Shown here: positions 56,945 through 64,000 of the stretch, piece by piece | How positions within the stretch are numbered: position 1 is the stretch's first letter | Layout: each line of letters starts with the position of its first letter | Assembly: GCF_902170785.1 (NCBI RefSeq) | Contig: NZ_CABHYG010000009.1 | Coordinates: 62,001-126,000 of the forward strand | DNA length: 64,000 nucleotides | Source: Yersinia proxima | GTDB taxonomy: Bacteria > Pseudomonadota > Gammaproteobacteria > Enterobacterales > Enterobacteriaceae | Reading direction: 5' to 3' | The notes under the pieces: model-generated | The model's input: the letters and a program-made list of their open reading frames with translations, nothing else | Told to the model about the DNA's origin: nothing | Databases searched by the model: none | Position numbers and translations under genes: made by a program

Positions 56945-57358
56945 TTATCCTTGTTGTAACACTGACATCATCCCTTTAATCTGACCGCCAAGAACGGTCA
57001 AATCGGTCTGATATTTCAGGCTGTTATCGGCAAAATTGGTACGTTCACGGTCCATATCCACCGTGTTGCCATCCATCGATGGCTGATCCGGGACACGGAA
57101 TAATAAGTCCAGGTCAGGTGGTTGAACTGTACTTGCCGGGATATGGCGGGCTGACGTCAAACTGAGCGACACCCCAGTACCGCTGGCACGTCCTTGCTCC
57201 ATCACTTTTTTCAGTTGACTGGAGAAATCAATATCACGTGCCTGAAAGCCGGGTGTATCCGCATTAGCAATATTGGACGACAGGATCTCCTGTCGTTGCG
57301 CACGCAAATTAAGCGCCTCTTGTTGAAAACGCAGAGCACCGTCCAGTTTGTCGAGCAT
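56945..57358 (-). CDS. flgB: flagellar proximal rod protein FlgB
   Basis: Rod subunit, 137 residues and first gene of flgBCDEFGHIJ. The motif [24 protein letters not shown] is typical. The C-terminus [20 protein letters not shown] is as expected. Divergent from flgA. Confidence 0.95.
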   Translation of the reverse strand: MLDKLDGALRFQQEALNLRAQRQEILSSNIANADTPGFQARDIDFSSQLKKVMEQGRASGTGVSLSLTSARHIPASTVQPPDLDLLFRVPDQPSMDGNTVDMDRERTNFADNSLKYQTDLTVLGGQIKGMMSVLQQG

Positions 57359-57548
57359 AGTCCCCCCGCAAGGTTAGAATTTGGAGCCGACAGCATAAAC
57401 GCCGCACAAGGAAGCCTATCGTCAGAATAAGGGCAAAATGCGTCGCTATTTATCCCCTTAACCTCACCAAGGTACGGGTACACTAGTGGGCAACTGGGGC
57501 CAACCCTGGTGTTATCGGGTTGTGTTGATGGAGAAGAGATGGGTGGCA
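57359..57548. promoter_or_regulatory. flgB-flgA divergent regulatory region
   Basis: About 190 bases between the starts of flgB and flgA. In relatives this interval carries back-to-back FlhDC-dependent class 2 promoters. I could not assign FlhDC boxes by eye. Confidence 0.5.
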
Positions 57549-58223
57549 ATGAACAGAAATGGCGTCATAACATTAGCTTTAGGGGGGCTGCTGCTCAGTC
57601 AGACCGTCACTCATCAAGCGATGGCGGCAGATTTATCAGCGCAGGTAAATCAATTCTTCCAACAGCAATATCCGGACAAGGAGAGCCAGGTTAACGTGGT
57701 GATTAAAACCCCGCAGAACCAGTGGCCACAATGTGAGATGCCGGAAATCACACTACCGGCCAATGCCCGTCCTTGGGGCAATATGAGTCTGTCGGTGCGT
57801 TGTGATGGCGTGCGGCGTTTTATTCAGACCCAAGTACAAGTCAGTGGTCATTATGCCGTGGCTGCTCGTCAACTGGCAGCAGGTACAAAAATTACACCGC
57901 AAGATATCGATATGAAAAAAGGTCGGCTCGATACCCTGCCGCCCGGCGCATTATTGGAACCCAACTTTGCTCAAGGTGCGGTCAGTTTACGGCAAATCAA
58001 TGCCGGTCAGCCGTTGACACGCAATATGTTGCGTCGCCTGTGGATAATAAAAGCAGGACAAGATGTACAAGTCTTAGCGCAAGGTGAAGGGTTTAATGTT
58101 AACAGTAATGGTAAAGCGATGAATAATGCAGCCATTCAAGATAATGTTCGGGTACGTATGGCCTCAGGTCAAATCGTCAGTGGCATCGTGGCCGACGATG
58201 GCACCGTACGTATTCTGTTATAG
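57549..58223 (+). CDS. flgA: flagellar P-ring assembly chaperone
   Basis: Periplasmic chaperone for FlgI, 224 residues from the chosen start. The signal peptide MNRNGVITLALGGLLLSQTV is cleaved after QAMA. The C-terminal SAF-like domain is visible (YAVAARQLAAGTKITPQDID, then WIIKAGQDVQVLAQGEGFNV). An in-frame ATG at 57528 (MEKRWVAMNRN) would give a longer n-region and cannot be excluded. A perfect sigma-28 promoter for flgM starts 5 bases after the stop codon. Confidence 0.93.
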   Translation: MNRNGVITLALGGLLLSQTVTHQAMAADLSAQVNQFFQQQYPDKESQVNVVIKTPQNQWPQCEMPEITLPANARPWGNMSLSVRCDGVRRFIQTQVQVSGHYAVAARQLAAGTKITPQDIDMKKGRLDTLPPGALLEPNFAQGAVSLRQINAGQPLTRNMLRRLWIIKAGQDVQVLAQGEGFNVNSNGKAMNNAAIQDNVRVRMASGQIVSGIVADDGTVRILL

Positions 58224-58227
58224 TTAT

Positions 58228-58254
58228 TAAAGTTTTTTTAACCTGTGCCGATAA
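58228..58254 (+). promoter_or_regulatory. sigma-28 promoter of flgMN
   Basis: TAAA (58228-58231), 15-base spacer, GCCGATAA (58247-58254): perfect consensus, about 117 bases upstream of flgM and directly behind flgA. It would make flgM a class 3 gene as well as part of the flgA transcript. Confidence 0.92.
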
Positions 58255-58370
58255 CTCTTATATGCAGTTATTTGCGGGTAAAAAGTGACAATCCCGCCAT
58301 TCTTTTACTGAAAGATAAAAGTATTGCGGGTCGATAAACGTCAATCCCGCTATAGAGGGAGCAACAGAAC

Positions 58371-58670
58371 ATGAGTATTGATCGCACTCAGCCGTTATTA
58401 CCGGTAACACAAGTGCAGCCACGGGAAACCAGTGATATTGCGCAACAAACGCGTAAACCTTCCGCTCAATCAAAAACACAGGTGAGTGGTACTGAGGTTA
58501 AATTGAGTGATGCACAGGCAAAACTGATGCAACCGGGCAGCCAGGACATCAATGTAGAACGTGTCGAAACGTTAAAACAGGCGATCCGCTCAGGCCAACT
58601 GACGATGGACACCGGTAAAATTGCTGATGCCTTGCTCAAAAATGTCGCCGATGACCTGAAGAATAGCTAA
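58371..58670 (+). CDS. flgM: anti-sigma-28 factor
   Basis: Small, largely unfolded protein of 99 residues that binds FliA and is exported once the hook is finished. The start [19 protein letters not shown] and the sigma-binding C-terminal half ([29 protein letters not shown]) are typical. It is transcribed from its own sigma-28 promoter, so FliA and FlgM form a feedback loop. Confidence 0.95.
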   Translation: MSIDRTQPLLPVTQVQPRETSDIAQQTRKPSAQSKTQVSGTEVKLSDAQAKLMQPGSQDINVERVETLKQAIRSGQLTMDTGKIADALLKNVADDLKNS

Positions 58671-58719
58671 ACATAAAAAATAGTTAACCGTAAAATTATT
58701 GACCGTAAAAGGATAGGTG

Positions 58720-59160
58720 GTGGTGGAAAGATTACAAACCAATCTGGACCAGCAACTGGAACTGCTTGAATCCCTGAAAACTGTAGTAGCACAAGAGCAG
58801 CAATTGCTGTGCTCCGGTCGGATTCAAGGTATCGTGCTGCAAGGCGTCACTGAACAAAAAAGTTCAATTTTGGCGACCTTGGCTTATCTGGACCAGACCC
58901 GGCTCACCACCGAAAAAACTATCAATACTCAAGCGCCCTACAACAACGTCACTGCATTGGCAGAGCGCTGGCAACGTATTTTGGAACTGGCCGAAAGCCT
59001 GCGCTACGGCAACCTGCATAACGGACTTTTGCTGCAACAGCATATTGAGCATAACACTCAAGCGCTGGCGGTTTTGAATACACGTCACGGCCAATCCCTC
59101 TACGGGCCAGATGGTCACTCCAAAGGTGCCAGTTTACTGGGTCGCAAGATTGGTATTTAG
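58720..59160 (+). CDS. flgN: FlgK/FlgL export chaperone
   Basis: Helical cytoplasmic chaperone, 146 residues, which escorts FlgK and FlgL to the export gate. It is Gln/Leu-rich (LDQQLELLESLKTVVAQEQQ). The start lies in a run of three GTG codons (58717-58725) behind AAGGA (58709-58713); 58720 or 58723 has the better spacing. The stop codon is 2 bases from the stop codon of the convergent inv gene. Confidence 0.92.
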   Translation: MVERLQTNLDQQLELLESLKTVVAQEQQLLCSGRIQGIVLQGVTEQKSSILATLAYLDQTRLTTEKTINTQAPYNNVTALAERWQRILELAESLRYGNLHNGLLLQQHIEHNTQALAVLNTRHGQSLYGPDGHSKGASLLGRKIGI

Positions 59161-59162
59161 CA

Positions 59163-61691
59163 CTATTGATACTGTGCACAGAGGGGATACGCCGGTGATA
59201 CCGATGTCCCCTGTAATGCACCACTAGCCATATTCATAGCGACAAATTCTGTGCTGGTCTTTTTAGTCCAATAATTGCCTGTTGGCCAGTTAGCACTATC
59301 ATAGTTAGTCAAATTCCCCCACTCTCCCCATAAAGTACCGTCTGGCGATCGCGATCCATTGGTGGCGCGCGACGACTCAATCAGCGTGACTAAATCACCA
59401 AGCTGCTGGCACTCTCTACTCGCCGCTAAACTTTCCATCGGTGAACTACTCTCTAAGGAGACCCACAAATTAGGTTTGAATTGATAGGTGGCCGTATAAG
59501 TCGGGAATTTTTTACTTTTTGCCGTCACAGCAACGGTAATACCATAAGTTTTATAGGTAATCTTGACTTTACCCTGACTATCAACCGCCACATTGGGTGC
59601 ATAGGATGATGTCCAGTCATACTGGGTATTATTCGTCACATTATTATTCATCTCCAACTGGAACGCGGCGTTACTAAAGATAGTTTTCGGGAAACCTTTA
59701 TCTGTGGCAAATTGCTCACCGTTCACCGTAATACCGGTAATCTCTGGCACCGGGTACAGGGTGATTTTTTTCTGCAACAAGTCTAGTGGTGCCCCATCCA
59801 CCTGCGGCGTGATGTCGACATTTCCAGCGGTATTCCCCACCACACTGGCGGTATAACTGTCAGCGGTTTCGGTTATCGTACTAATAGTTACCGGAACACC
59901 ACTTTGTATAAACACCAGATCTTTTACCCCACGGATAAACTCATTATTTTTATTCCGCAGAACAAACGTTAGTAACGACTGCATAGAGCCATCAGCAACA
60001 ATATCAGGTGTGGAAACGCTAAAACTTGAGTATGTGGCATCTGGCGTCATATCCAGAGGCTGCATGATAAATTGCACATCAACAGTAGACTGTTGCCCTT
60101 CAATGTCCAACGTGACCACCGACACACCAACAGTAGTGCTAGTTAATGCAATGCTTATCACGCCCTGCGCGTTGGTTTTTGCCGTGACTTCACTGGGAAG
60201 CGCATCATTAGTGGTGGTTATCATCCCCTCTTGCCCGACAATCGGCGTACCATCACTATCAGTCACCGTAAATGCCACCGTGATGGGAGTGTTGCCATCA
60301 GCAAGCGCACCATCATTAATCACCTCCGAGGTGATATTAAACTGGGGCTGCTGCACAATAACGGTCAATGTCGATGGGTTAGAGCTATTGCCGCGGTTAT
60401 CGATGGCCGTGGCGCTGAGGGTATAGGTGTTGACCGCCGGTTCGTTTACACCCGTTGTTGTCGTGGCAGCACGACTCACTGCCGCGACACGTTGATAAGG
60501 TGGCAATACCACATTGTAATGTGTTGCACTAACGGGTATTAATTTACCGCCGGTAGCAACCCATTGAGCATCATTCCAGATAATACGCTGTAGTGTAGTT
60601 TGAGGCTGTATTTGTGCGCTAACGGAATAAACATGCCCCGGCAGGCCGGAGATAACGGTGGGTGAGAATGCTAATTTGAAAGTATTCTGTTTTTGGTATT
60701 CCAGAACAATATTCGGATTGCGTTCAACCAGATTATAACGGCTCTCAGCCAGTAAACGGGTTCCGGCCACCGCTGAGGGGCTAAACTGCGAGCGGAAATT
60801 TTCACCCAGCCGATAATCCAGTTGTAAGTTCCATTGTGTTTCATGCTGTCGACTTTTCCCCATTCGTTGATCGACCCCGAGGGTAATAAAAGGGATTGGC
60901 GTATAAATAAGCCCTGCGGTCACTGCATAAGGATTACTTTGCAAGTTGTCTTTACCAAATAAAGCAACCCGCTCACCACGGTACTGCTCATACTTTAATT
61001 TCCCACCCAGTTGCGGCAGCGCAGGTAAATAGGCTTTGGCGTGAATATCACCCCCGTTTGCCGGGCGCTCATTATAGTCAACGAAATCACGAGATTGATG
61101 CCAACCATTGAGACGAAAATAACCATTAGCCGATAACTGTAAATAATCAGTCCAGGCTTCCGTACCCACGCCAAGACGATGATTGTGCCCGGTCATATCA
61201 TTGTCATAGAAAGTGTTAAAGCCATACATCCAACGTTGTTGAAAAGTACGCACCCCAGTGCCGATATTAAGAGTATTACGGCTGTCTTTATTTCTAATGC
61301 CTAGCTGACTAAAAAATAGATATGAAGCAGAGTCATACCAAGGTAATAACCAGTCGAGAGAACTTTCTTTGAGGGAGAATTTTTTGTCAAAGTTAACATT
61401 AACCTGAGCCGTCCCAAATCTATTTAACCAGTGCTTTACTTCCTGATTTGCCGCGTCATTTACCATTGATCTGGTGATACTGGATGCATTACCCGACACC
61501 GCCAGACTGGTTCCGGTATTGATCATCTGATTGATGGTTTCATTGTGGTTAGCAGGGTTATCTAACTCTTCTGAATTAAAATAATGTTGCTGTGAGCCGC
61601 CAGAGGTCAATATACCAAATATTAAACCAGCCGATAATATTAACCGGACAATAATTTTGGTCACAGTTAGCGTATTAAAAAATGAATACAT
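59163..61691 (-). CDS. inv: invasin (inverse autotransporter adhesin)
   Basis: Outer-membrane adhesin of 842 residues that in Y. enterocolitica and Y. pseudotuberculosis binds beta-1 integrins and drives uptake by host cells. A signal-anchor-like N-terminus (RLILSAGLIFGIL) is followed by the beta-barrel region (NDAANQEVKHWLNRFGTAQV; KFSLKESSLDWLLPWYD). Then come Ig-like domains and a C-terminal lectin-like domain with Cys in SRECQQLG and YPLCAQYQ and the conserved segment SRSPDGTLWGEWG. It is close in length and sequence to the Y. enterocolitica protein (about 835) as I recall it. The ATG at 61691 has AAGGAG 7-8 bases upstream; an upstream start at 61784 lacks support. Confidence 0.92.
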   Translation of the reverse strand: MYSFFNTLTVTKIIVRLILSAGLIFGILTSGGSQQHYFNSEELDNPANHNETINQMINTGTSLAVSGNASSITRSMVNDAANQEVKHWLNRFGTAQVNVNFDKKFSLKESSLDWLLPWYDSASYLFFSQLGIRNKDSRNTLNIGTGVRTFQQRWMYGFNTFYDNDMTGHNHRLGVGTEAWTDYLQLSANGYFRLNGWHQSRDFVDYNERPANGGDIHAKAYLPALPQLGGKLKYEQYRGERVALFGKDNLQSNPYAVTAGLIYTPIPFITLGVDQRMGKSRQHETQWNLQLDYRLGENFRSQFSPSAVAGTRLLAESRYNLVERNPNIVLEYQKQNTFKLAFSPTVISGLPGHVYSVSAQIQPQTTLQRIIWNDAQWVATGGKLIPVSATHYNVVLPPYQRVAAVSRAATTTTGVNEPAVNTYTLSATAIDNRGNSSNPSTLTVIVQQPQFNITSEVINDGALADGNTPITVAFTVTDSDGTPIVGQEGMITTTNDALPSEVTAKTNAQGVISIALTSTTVGVSVVTLDIEGQQSTVDVQFIMQPLDMTPDATYSSFSVSTPDIVADGSMQSLLTFVLRNKNNEFIRGVKDLVFIQSGVPVTISTITETADSYTASVVGNTAGNVDITPQVDGAPLDLLQKKITLYPVPEITGITVNGEQFATDKGFPKTIFSNAAFQLEMNNNVTNNTQYDWTSSYAPNVAVDSQGKVKITYKTYGITVAVTAKSKKFPTYTATYQFKPNLWVSLESSSPMESLAASRECQQLGDLVTLIESSRATNGSRSPDGTLWGEWGNLTNYDSANWPTGNYWTKKTSTEFVAMNMASGALQGTSVSPAYPLCAQYQ

Positions 61692-62021
61692 TAATGCACT
61701 CCTTTGGCGTGAGCTAACGCGGCAATATTTACTTAAAGAGTTACGATAATAAGCAGCAATAATAGAGTAGCAGAATTTACACAATGCAAATTAAAATATT
61801 AAAAAACACAAATGTAATTACCGAAAGGTAATTATAAGGTAACATGATAATATCAAATTATTAATTTAATCATTTAAGTATATTTATGCTAAATATATAG
61901 AGCCTGAGTTTCATTATCAAAATAACTTATCTCCGATTCATAAAATAGACTCTCTTCATTTTTCACGAGGCATTAATCTGATGGGGCTAAGCAACCGTTG
62001 GCTTAGTTTAAAGGAGGGAAT
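61692..62021. promoter_or_regulatory. inv upstream region (330 bp, AT-rich)
   Basis: Very AT-rich divergent spacer between inv and the small ORF at 62022. In Yersinia inv is silenced by H-NS and activated by RovA at such AT-rich DNA; the base composition here fits, but no specific site was assigned. Confidence 0.55.
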
Positions 62022-62171
62022 ATGAAAAAACAGAGTGTACTTTTGAGTTTGGTTTTTTGCGGTGTGATGGCGATGTCAGTCCATTCAACGGCGCAGGCAA
62101 AAGAGCTCAGCAGCATGATGCTGCTACCTATATGTTGCGCCTTCACTTATCCATTTTGGATTCAACGATAA
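62022..62171 (+). CDS. small exported peptide ORF (49 residues)
   Basis: Not recognised. The ORF starts with ATG behind an unusually strong AAGGAGGG (62010-62018). Residues 1-26 form a textbook signal peptide (MKKQSVLLSLVFCGVMAM, cleavage after TAQA). Only about 23 residues remain, KELSSMMLLPICCAFTYPFW IQR, with two adjacent cysteines. The stop overlaps the 3' end of the convergent flhE by 10 bases. It may be a true secreted peptide or the 5' stub of a gene truncated against flhE. Confidence 0.5.
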   Translation: MKKQSVLLSLVFCGVMAMSVHSTAQAKELSSMMLLPICCAFTYPFWIQR

Positions 62172-62584
62172 TTGACGATGACCTGATTATTAATCACTTG
62201 CAGTGGTGGGTTGACCCGCCCTTTTCCCGCAATAAAGTAAATAAAAGTCAGTTGAGTCGCGGCCGCTTCTCCTGCCAACCCACGGCTCAGCCCACTGCCG
62301 CCCTCAAGTGGCATACAGCGGGTTGGCGTACATAACTTAACTTGTAAACCATCGGGTGCTACTGACATTAATTGGTAGCGCCAACTTATCGAGACAATTC
62401 GCGCGTTCTCTTGCGCCAGTGCAACCGGTGATTGCAGCGGTTTAGCTGAGATTGCCACACCCCGTACACTCTGAGTAATGCCAATATCGTCTGCCACCCA
62501 GGAACCTGAAGCCATTGCATTTAATGGTAATATTCCGATTGAAAGCAAGCCCACCAGAACTCTTCGGGAAAGACAAGTCAGCAT
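62162..62584 (-). CDS. flhE: flagellar protein FlhE
   Basis: Periplasmic protein of 140 residues at the end of the flhBAE operon; in Salmonella its loss affects proton leakage through the export gate and swarming. It has a signal peptide (LVGLLSIGILPLNAMASG) and the motifs GSWVADDIGITQSVRGVAIS and SISWRYQLMSVAPDGLQVKL with a Cys pair (KLCTPTRCMPL). The ATG overlaps the flhA stop (TAATG). Confidence 0.92.
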   Translation of the reverse strand: MLTCLSRRVLVGLLSIGILPLNAMASGSWVADDIGITQSVRGVAISAKPLQSPVALAQENARIVSISWRYQLMSVAPDGLQVKLCTPTRCMPLEGGSGLSRGLAGEAAATQLTFIYFIAGKGRVNPPLQVINNQVIVNYR

Positions 62585-64000
62585 TAGGCTGCTCCTATGG
62601 TTGAGGTCATACGGATTTGGCGATTGTCGCCGATTTCCAGATTAGACAGCACCACCATCTGCGGCAAGCTGCGGCGCAAGAAGCGGGCTAATAATGCGCG
62701 CAGTGCGTGATTAACCAACAACACCGGCGGGGCACCCAGCATCTCTTGGCGTTGCAGTGCTTGCTTGGATTGTTCCAGTAGGCGGTCAGCCAGACCCGGC
62801 TCCAGACCGCTGCCACCTTGCAGTGCTTGTAATAGCAAGCGCTCCAAGGCTGCATCCAGTCCAATAACTTGAATTTCGCCAGTACCGGGGAACCACTGCT
62901 GGGCAATTGATCGGCCCAGCGCAACGCGTACCACCGCGGTTAACTCATAAGGGTCAGTTTGATTGGGTGCATGTTCAGCAAGTGTTTCAATAATGGTGCG
63001 CATATCACGAATGGAGACCCGCTCCATTAATAGGTTTTGCAGCACCTTATGCAGCGTGGTTAAGGTCACCACACCTGGAATGAAGTCCTCTGTCAGTTTC
63101 GGCATCTCTTGTGAAACCCTATCCAACAGTTGTTGGGTTTCCTGACGACCGAACAATTCACTCGCATATTGACTGATCAGATGATTTAAATGCGTGGCGA
63201 CGACCGTACTGGCCTCAACCACGGTAAACCCTTGAATCTGCGCCTGTTCACGTAATGCACTTTCAATCCATACCGCAGCCAAACCAAACGCTGGATCTTG
63301 CGTCGCTTCGCCGGGCAATGTCCCAACCGCGTTACCTGGATTGATCGCCAACCAGCGGCCCGGATGGGCTTCGCCACTGCCAATCTCGACCCCTTTCATC
63401 AGAATCCGATAACTCGCAGGCGGGAGTTCCAGATTATCCCTGATATGAACTACCGGCGGCAAATAGCCCATTTCCTGAGCAAACTTTTTGCGGATACTGC
63501 GAATGCGCCCGAGTAACTCACCATTTTGCTGGAAATCGACCATCGGAATCAGACGATAGCCAACTTCCATACCCAGAGGATCTTCCAGTTGCACATCTGA
63601 CCAGGTAGCCTCAGACGCTTGCTGTTGATCCTGCACAACCGGCGTTTCAGCCGCCGCAGGCTGCTGTGATTGCTTACCGCGCAAACGCCAGGCTAATGCC
63701 AGCAATGCCGCCGTAAATAATAGAAACACAAAGTTAGGCATACCGGGCACCATACCCAGTAATCCCAATACGGCGGCACTCAATACCATCACCCGCGGGT
63801 TGTTGAACAACTGGGTGACCATTTGCTGGCCCACATCCTGATCAGTGCTCACTCGGGTAACAATAACACCCGCAGCGGTGGAGATAACCAGTGCCGGGAT
63901 TTGCGCAACCAAGCCGTCACCAATAGTCAACAGCGTATAGGTTTCGGCAGCATGGCCCACGGCCATGTTGTGCTGGAGTACCCCGACTAACAGACCGCCG
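62584..64000 (-). CDS. flhA: flagellar export gate protein FlhA (C-terminal part)
   Basis: The gene runs off the right edge: 471 codons plus the stop are in the window, of about 692. The visible part begins in the membrane domain (GGLLVGVLQHNMAVGHAAET, YTLLTIGDGLVAQIPALVIS TAAGVIVTR) and includes the last two membrane segments, the linker and the whole cytoplasmic ring domain that docks chaperone-substrate complexes (PLGMEVGYRLIPMVD; PPVLLVNHALRALLARFLRR). It is co-transcribed with flhE through an overlapping stop/start. flhB should lie just outside. Confidence 0.95.
   Translation of the reverse strand, partial: GGLLVGVLQHNMAVGHAAETYTLLTIGDGLVAQIPALVISTAAGVIVTRVSTDQDVGQQMVTQLFNNPRVMVLSAAVLGLLGMVPGMPNFVFLLFTAALLALAWRLRGKQSQQPAAAETPVVQDQQQASEATWSDVQLEDPLGMEVGYRLIPMVDFQQNGELLGRIRSIRKKFAQEMGYLPPVVHIRDNLELPPASYRILMKGVEIGSGEAHPGRWLAINPGNAVGTLPGEATQDPAFGLAAVWIESALREQAQIQGFTVVEASTVVATHLNHLISQYASELFGRQETQQLLDRVSQEMPKLTEDFIPGVVTLTTLHKVLQNLLMERVSIRDMRTIIETLAEHAPNQTDPYELTAVVRVALGRSIAQQWFPGTGEIQVIGLDAALERLLLQALQGGSGLEPGLADRLLEQSKQALQRQEMLGAPPVLLVNHALRALLARFLRRSLPQMVVLSNLEIGDNRQIRMTSTIGAA

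Overview
The window looks like chromosomal DNA of a Yersinia species from the Y. enterocolitica side of the genus. The main reasons are an invasin gene (inv) lying inside the flagellar gene cluster, several 125-bp ERIC elements of the Yersinia type, and enterobacterial flagellar genes throughout. The species cannot be fixed from the sequence alone. The two window ends cut a gene each: a membrane protein of an iron-uptake operon on the left and flhA on the right.

Region 1 (1-16.3 kb) is metabolic. A fetMP-type ferrous iron uptake operon (FTR1 permease, P19 periplasmic protein, Fe-S membrane protein) reads leftwards from a good Fur-box match. An unknown gene is divergent from it. Next comes a nitrogen/amino-acid block: a 14-TM MFS exporter and a glutaminase on the minus strand, a divergent CitA/DcuS-type sensor kinase with its response regulator, and an asparagine permease (ansP). 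Then follow a YeaO-like protein, a VOC protein, a shortened ROK-family regulator, and the ybjJ-ybjI pair (MFS and HAD phosphatase).

Region 2 (16.3-31.6 kb) holds the cystine import genes tcyN-tcyL-tcyJ with D-cysteine desulfhydrase dcyD, then fliZ-fliA, the flagellin methylase fliB, flagellin fliC and, divergently, the cap/chaperone operon fliDST. Sigma-28 promoters with ideal 15-bp spacing sit in front of fliC and fliD. An AraC-type regulator, a membrane HD-GYP protein with a large insertion in its catalytic domain, and a small AlkA-like DNA glycosylase follow.

Region 3 (31.6-34.4 kb) is a decayed prophage that I infer was inserted at the 3' end of fliE. It is bounded by a 14-bp direct repeat. 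The left copy starts one base after the glycosylase stop; the right copy forms the last codons of fliE. Between them lie an intact polytopic membrane protein (probable phage-borne glycosyltransferase), a beta-helix/tail-spike-like pseudogene with six in-frame stops, and the C-terminal end of a tyrosine integrase. The order (cargo gene, tail spike, integrase next to att) is what remains if the middle of a P22-like prophage is deleted.

Region 4 (34.4-64 kb) is the structural flagellar cluster: fliE divergent from fliFGHIJK, then fliLMNOPQR on the plus strand; flgBCDEFGHIJKL on the minus strand with flgA, flgM and flgN divergent; inv; a small exported-peptide ORF; flhE and the 3' part of flhA. 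ERIC elements are inserted between fliI and fliJ, between fliP and fliQ, twice between flgJ and flgK, and as a tandem pair between fliR and flgL. FliA (sigma-28), FlgM (anti-sigma), FliZ, the export apparatus (FlhA, FliOPQR, FliHIJ), hook/rod/ring proteins and the filament proteins together make a nearly complete flagellum. The motor stator, chemotaxis genes, flhB and flhDC are outside the window.
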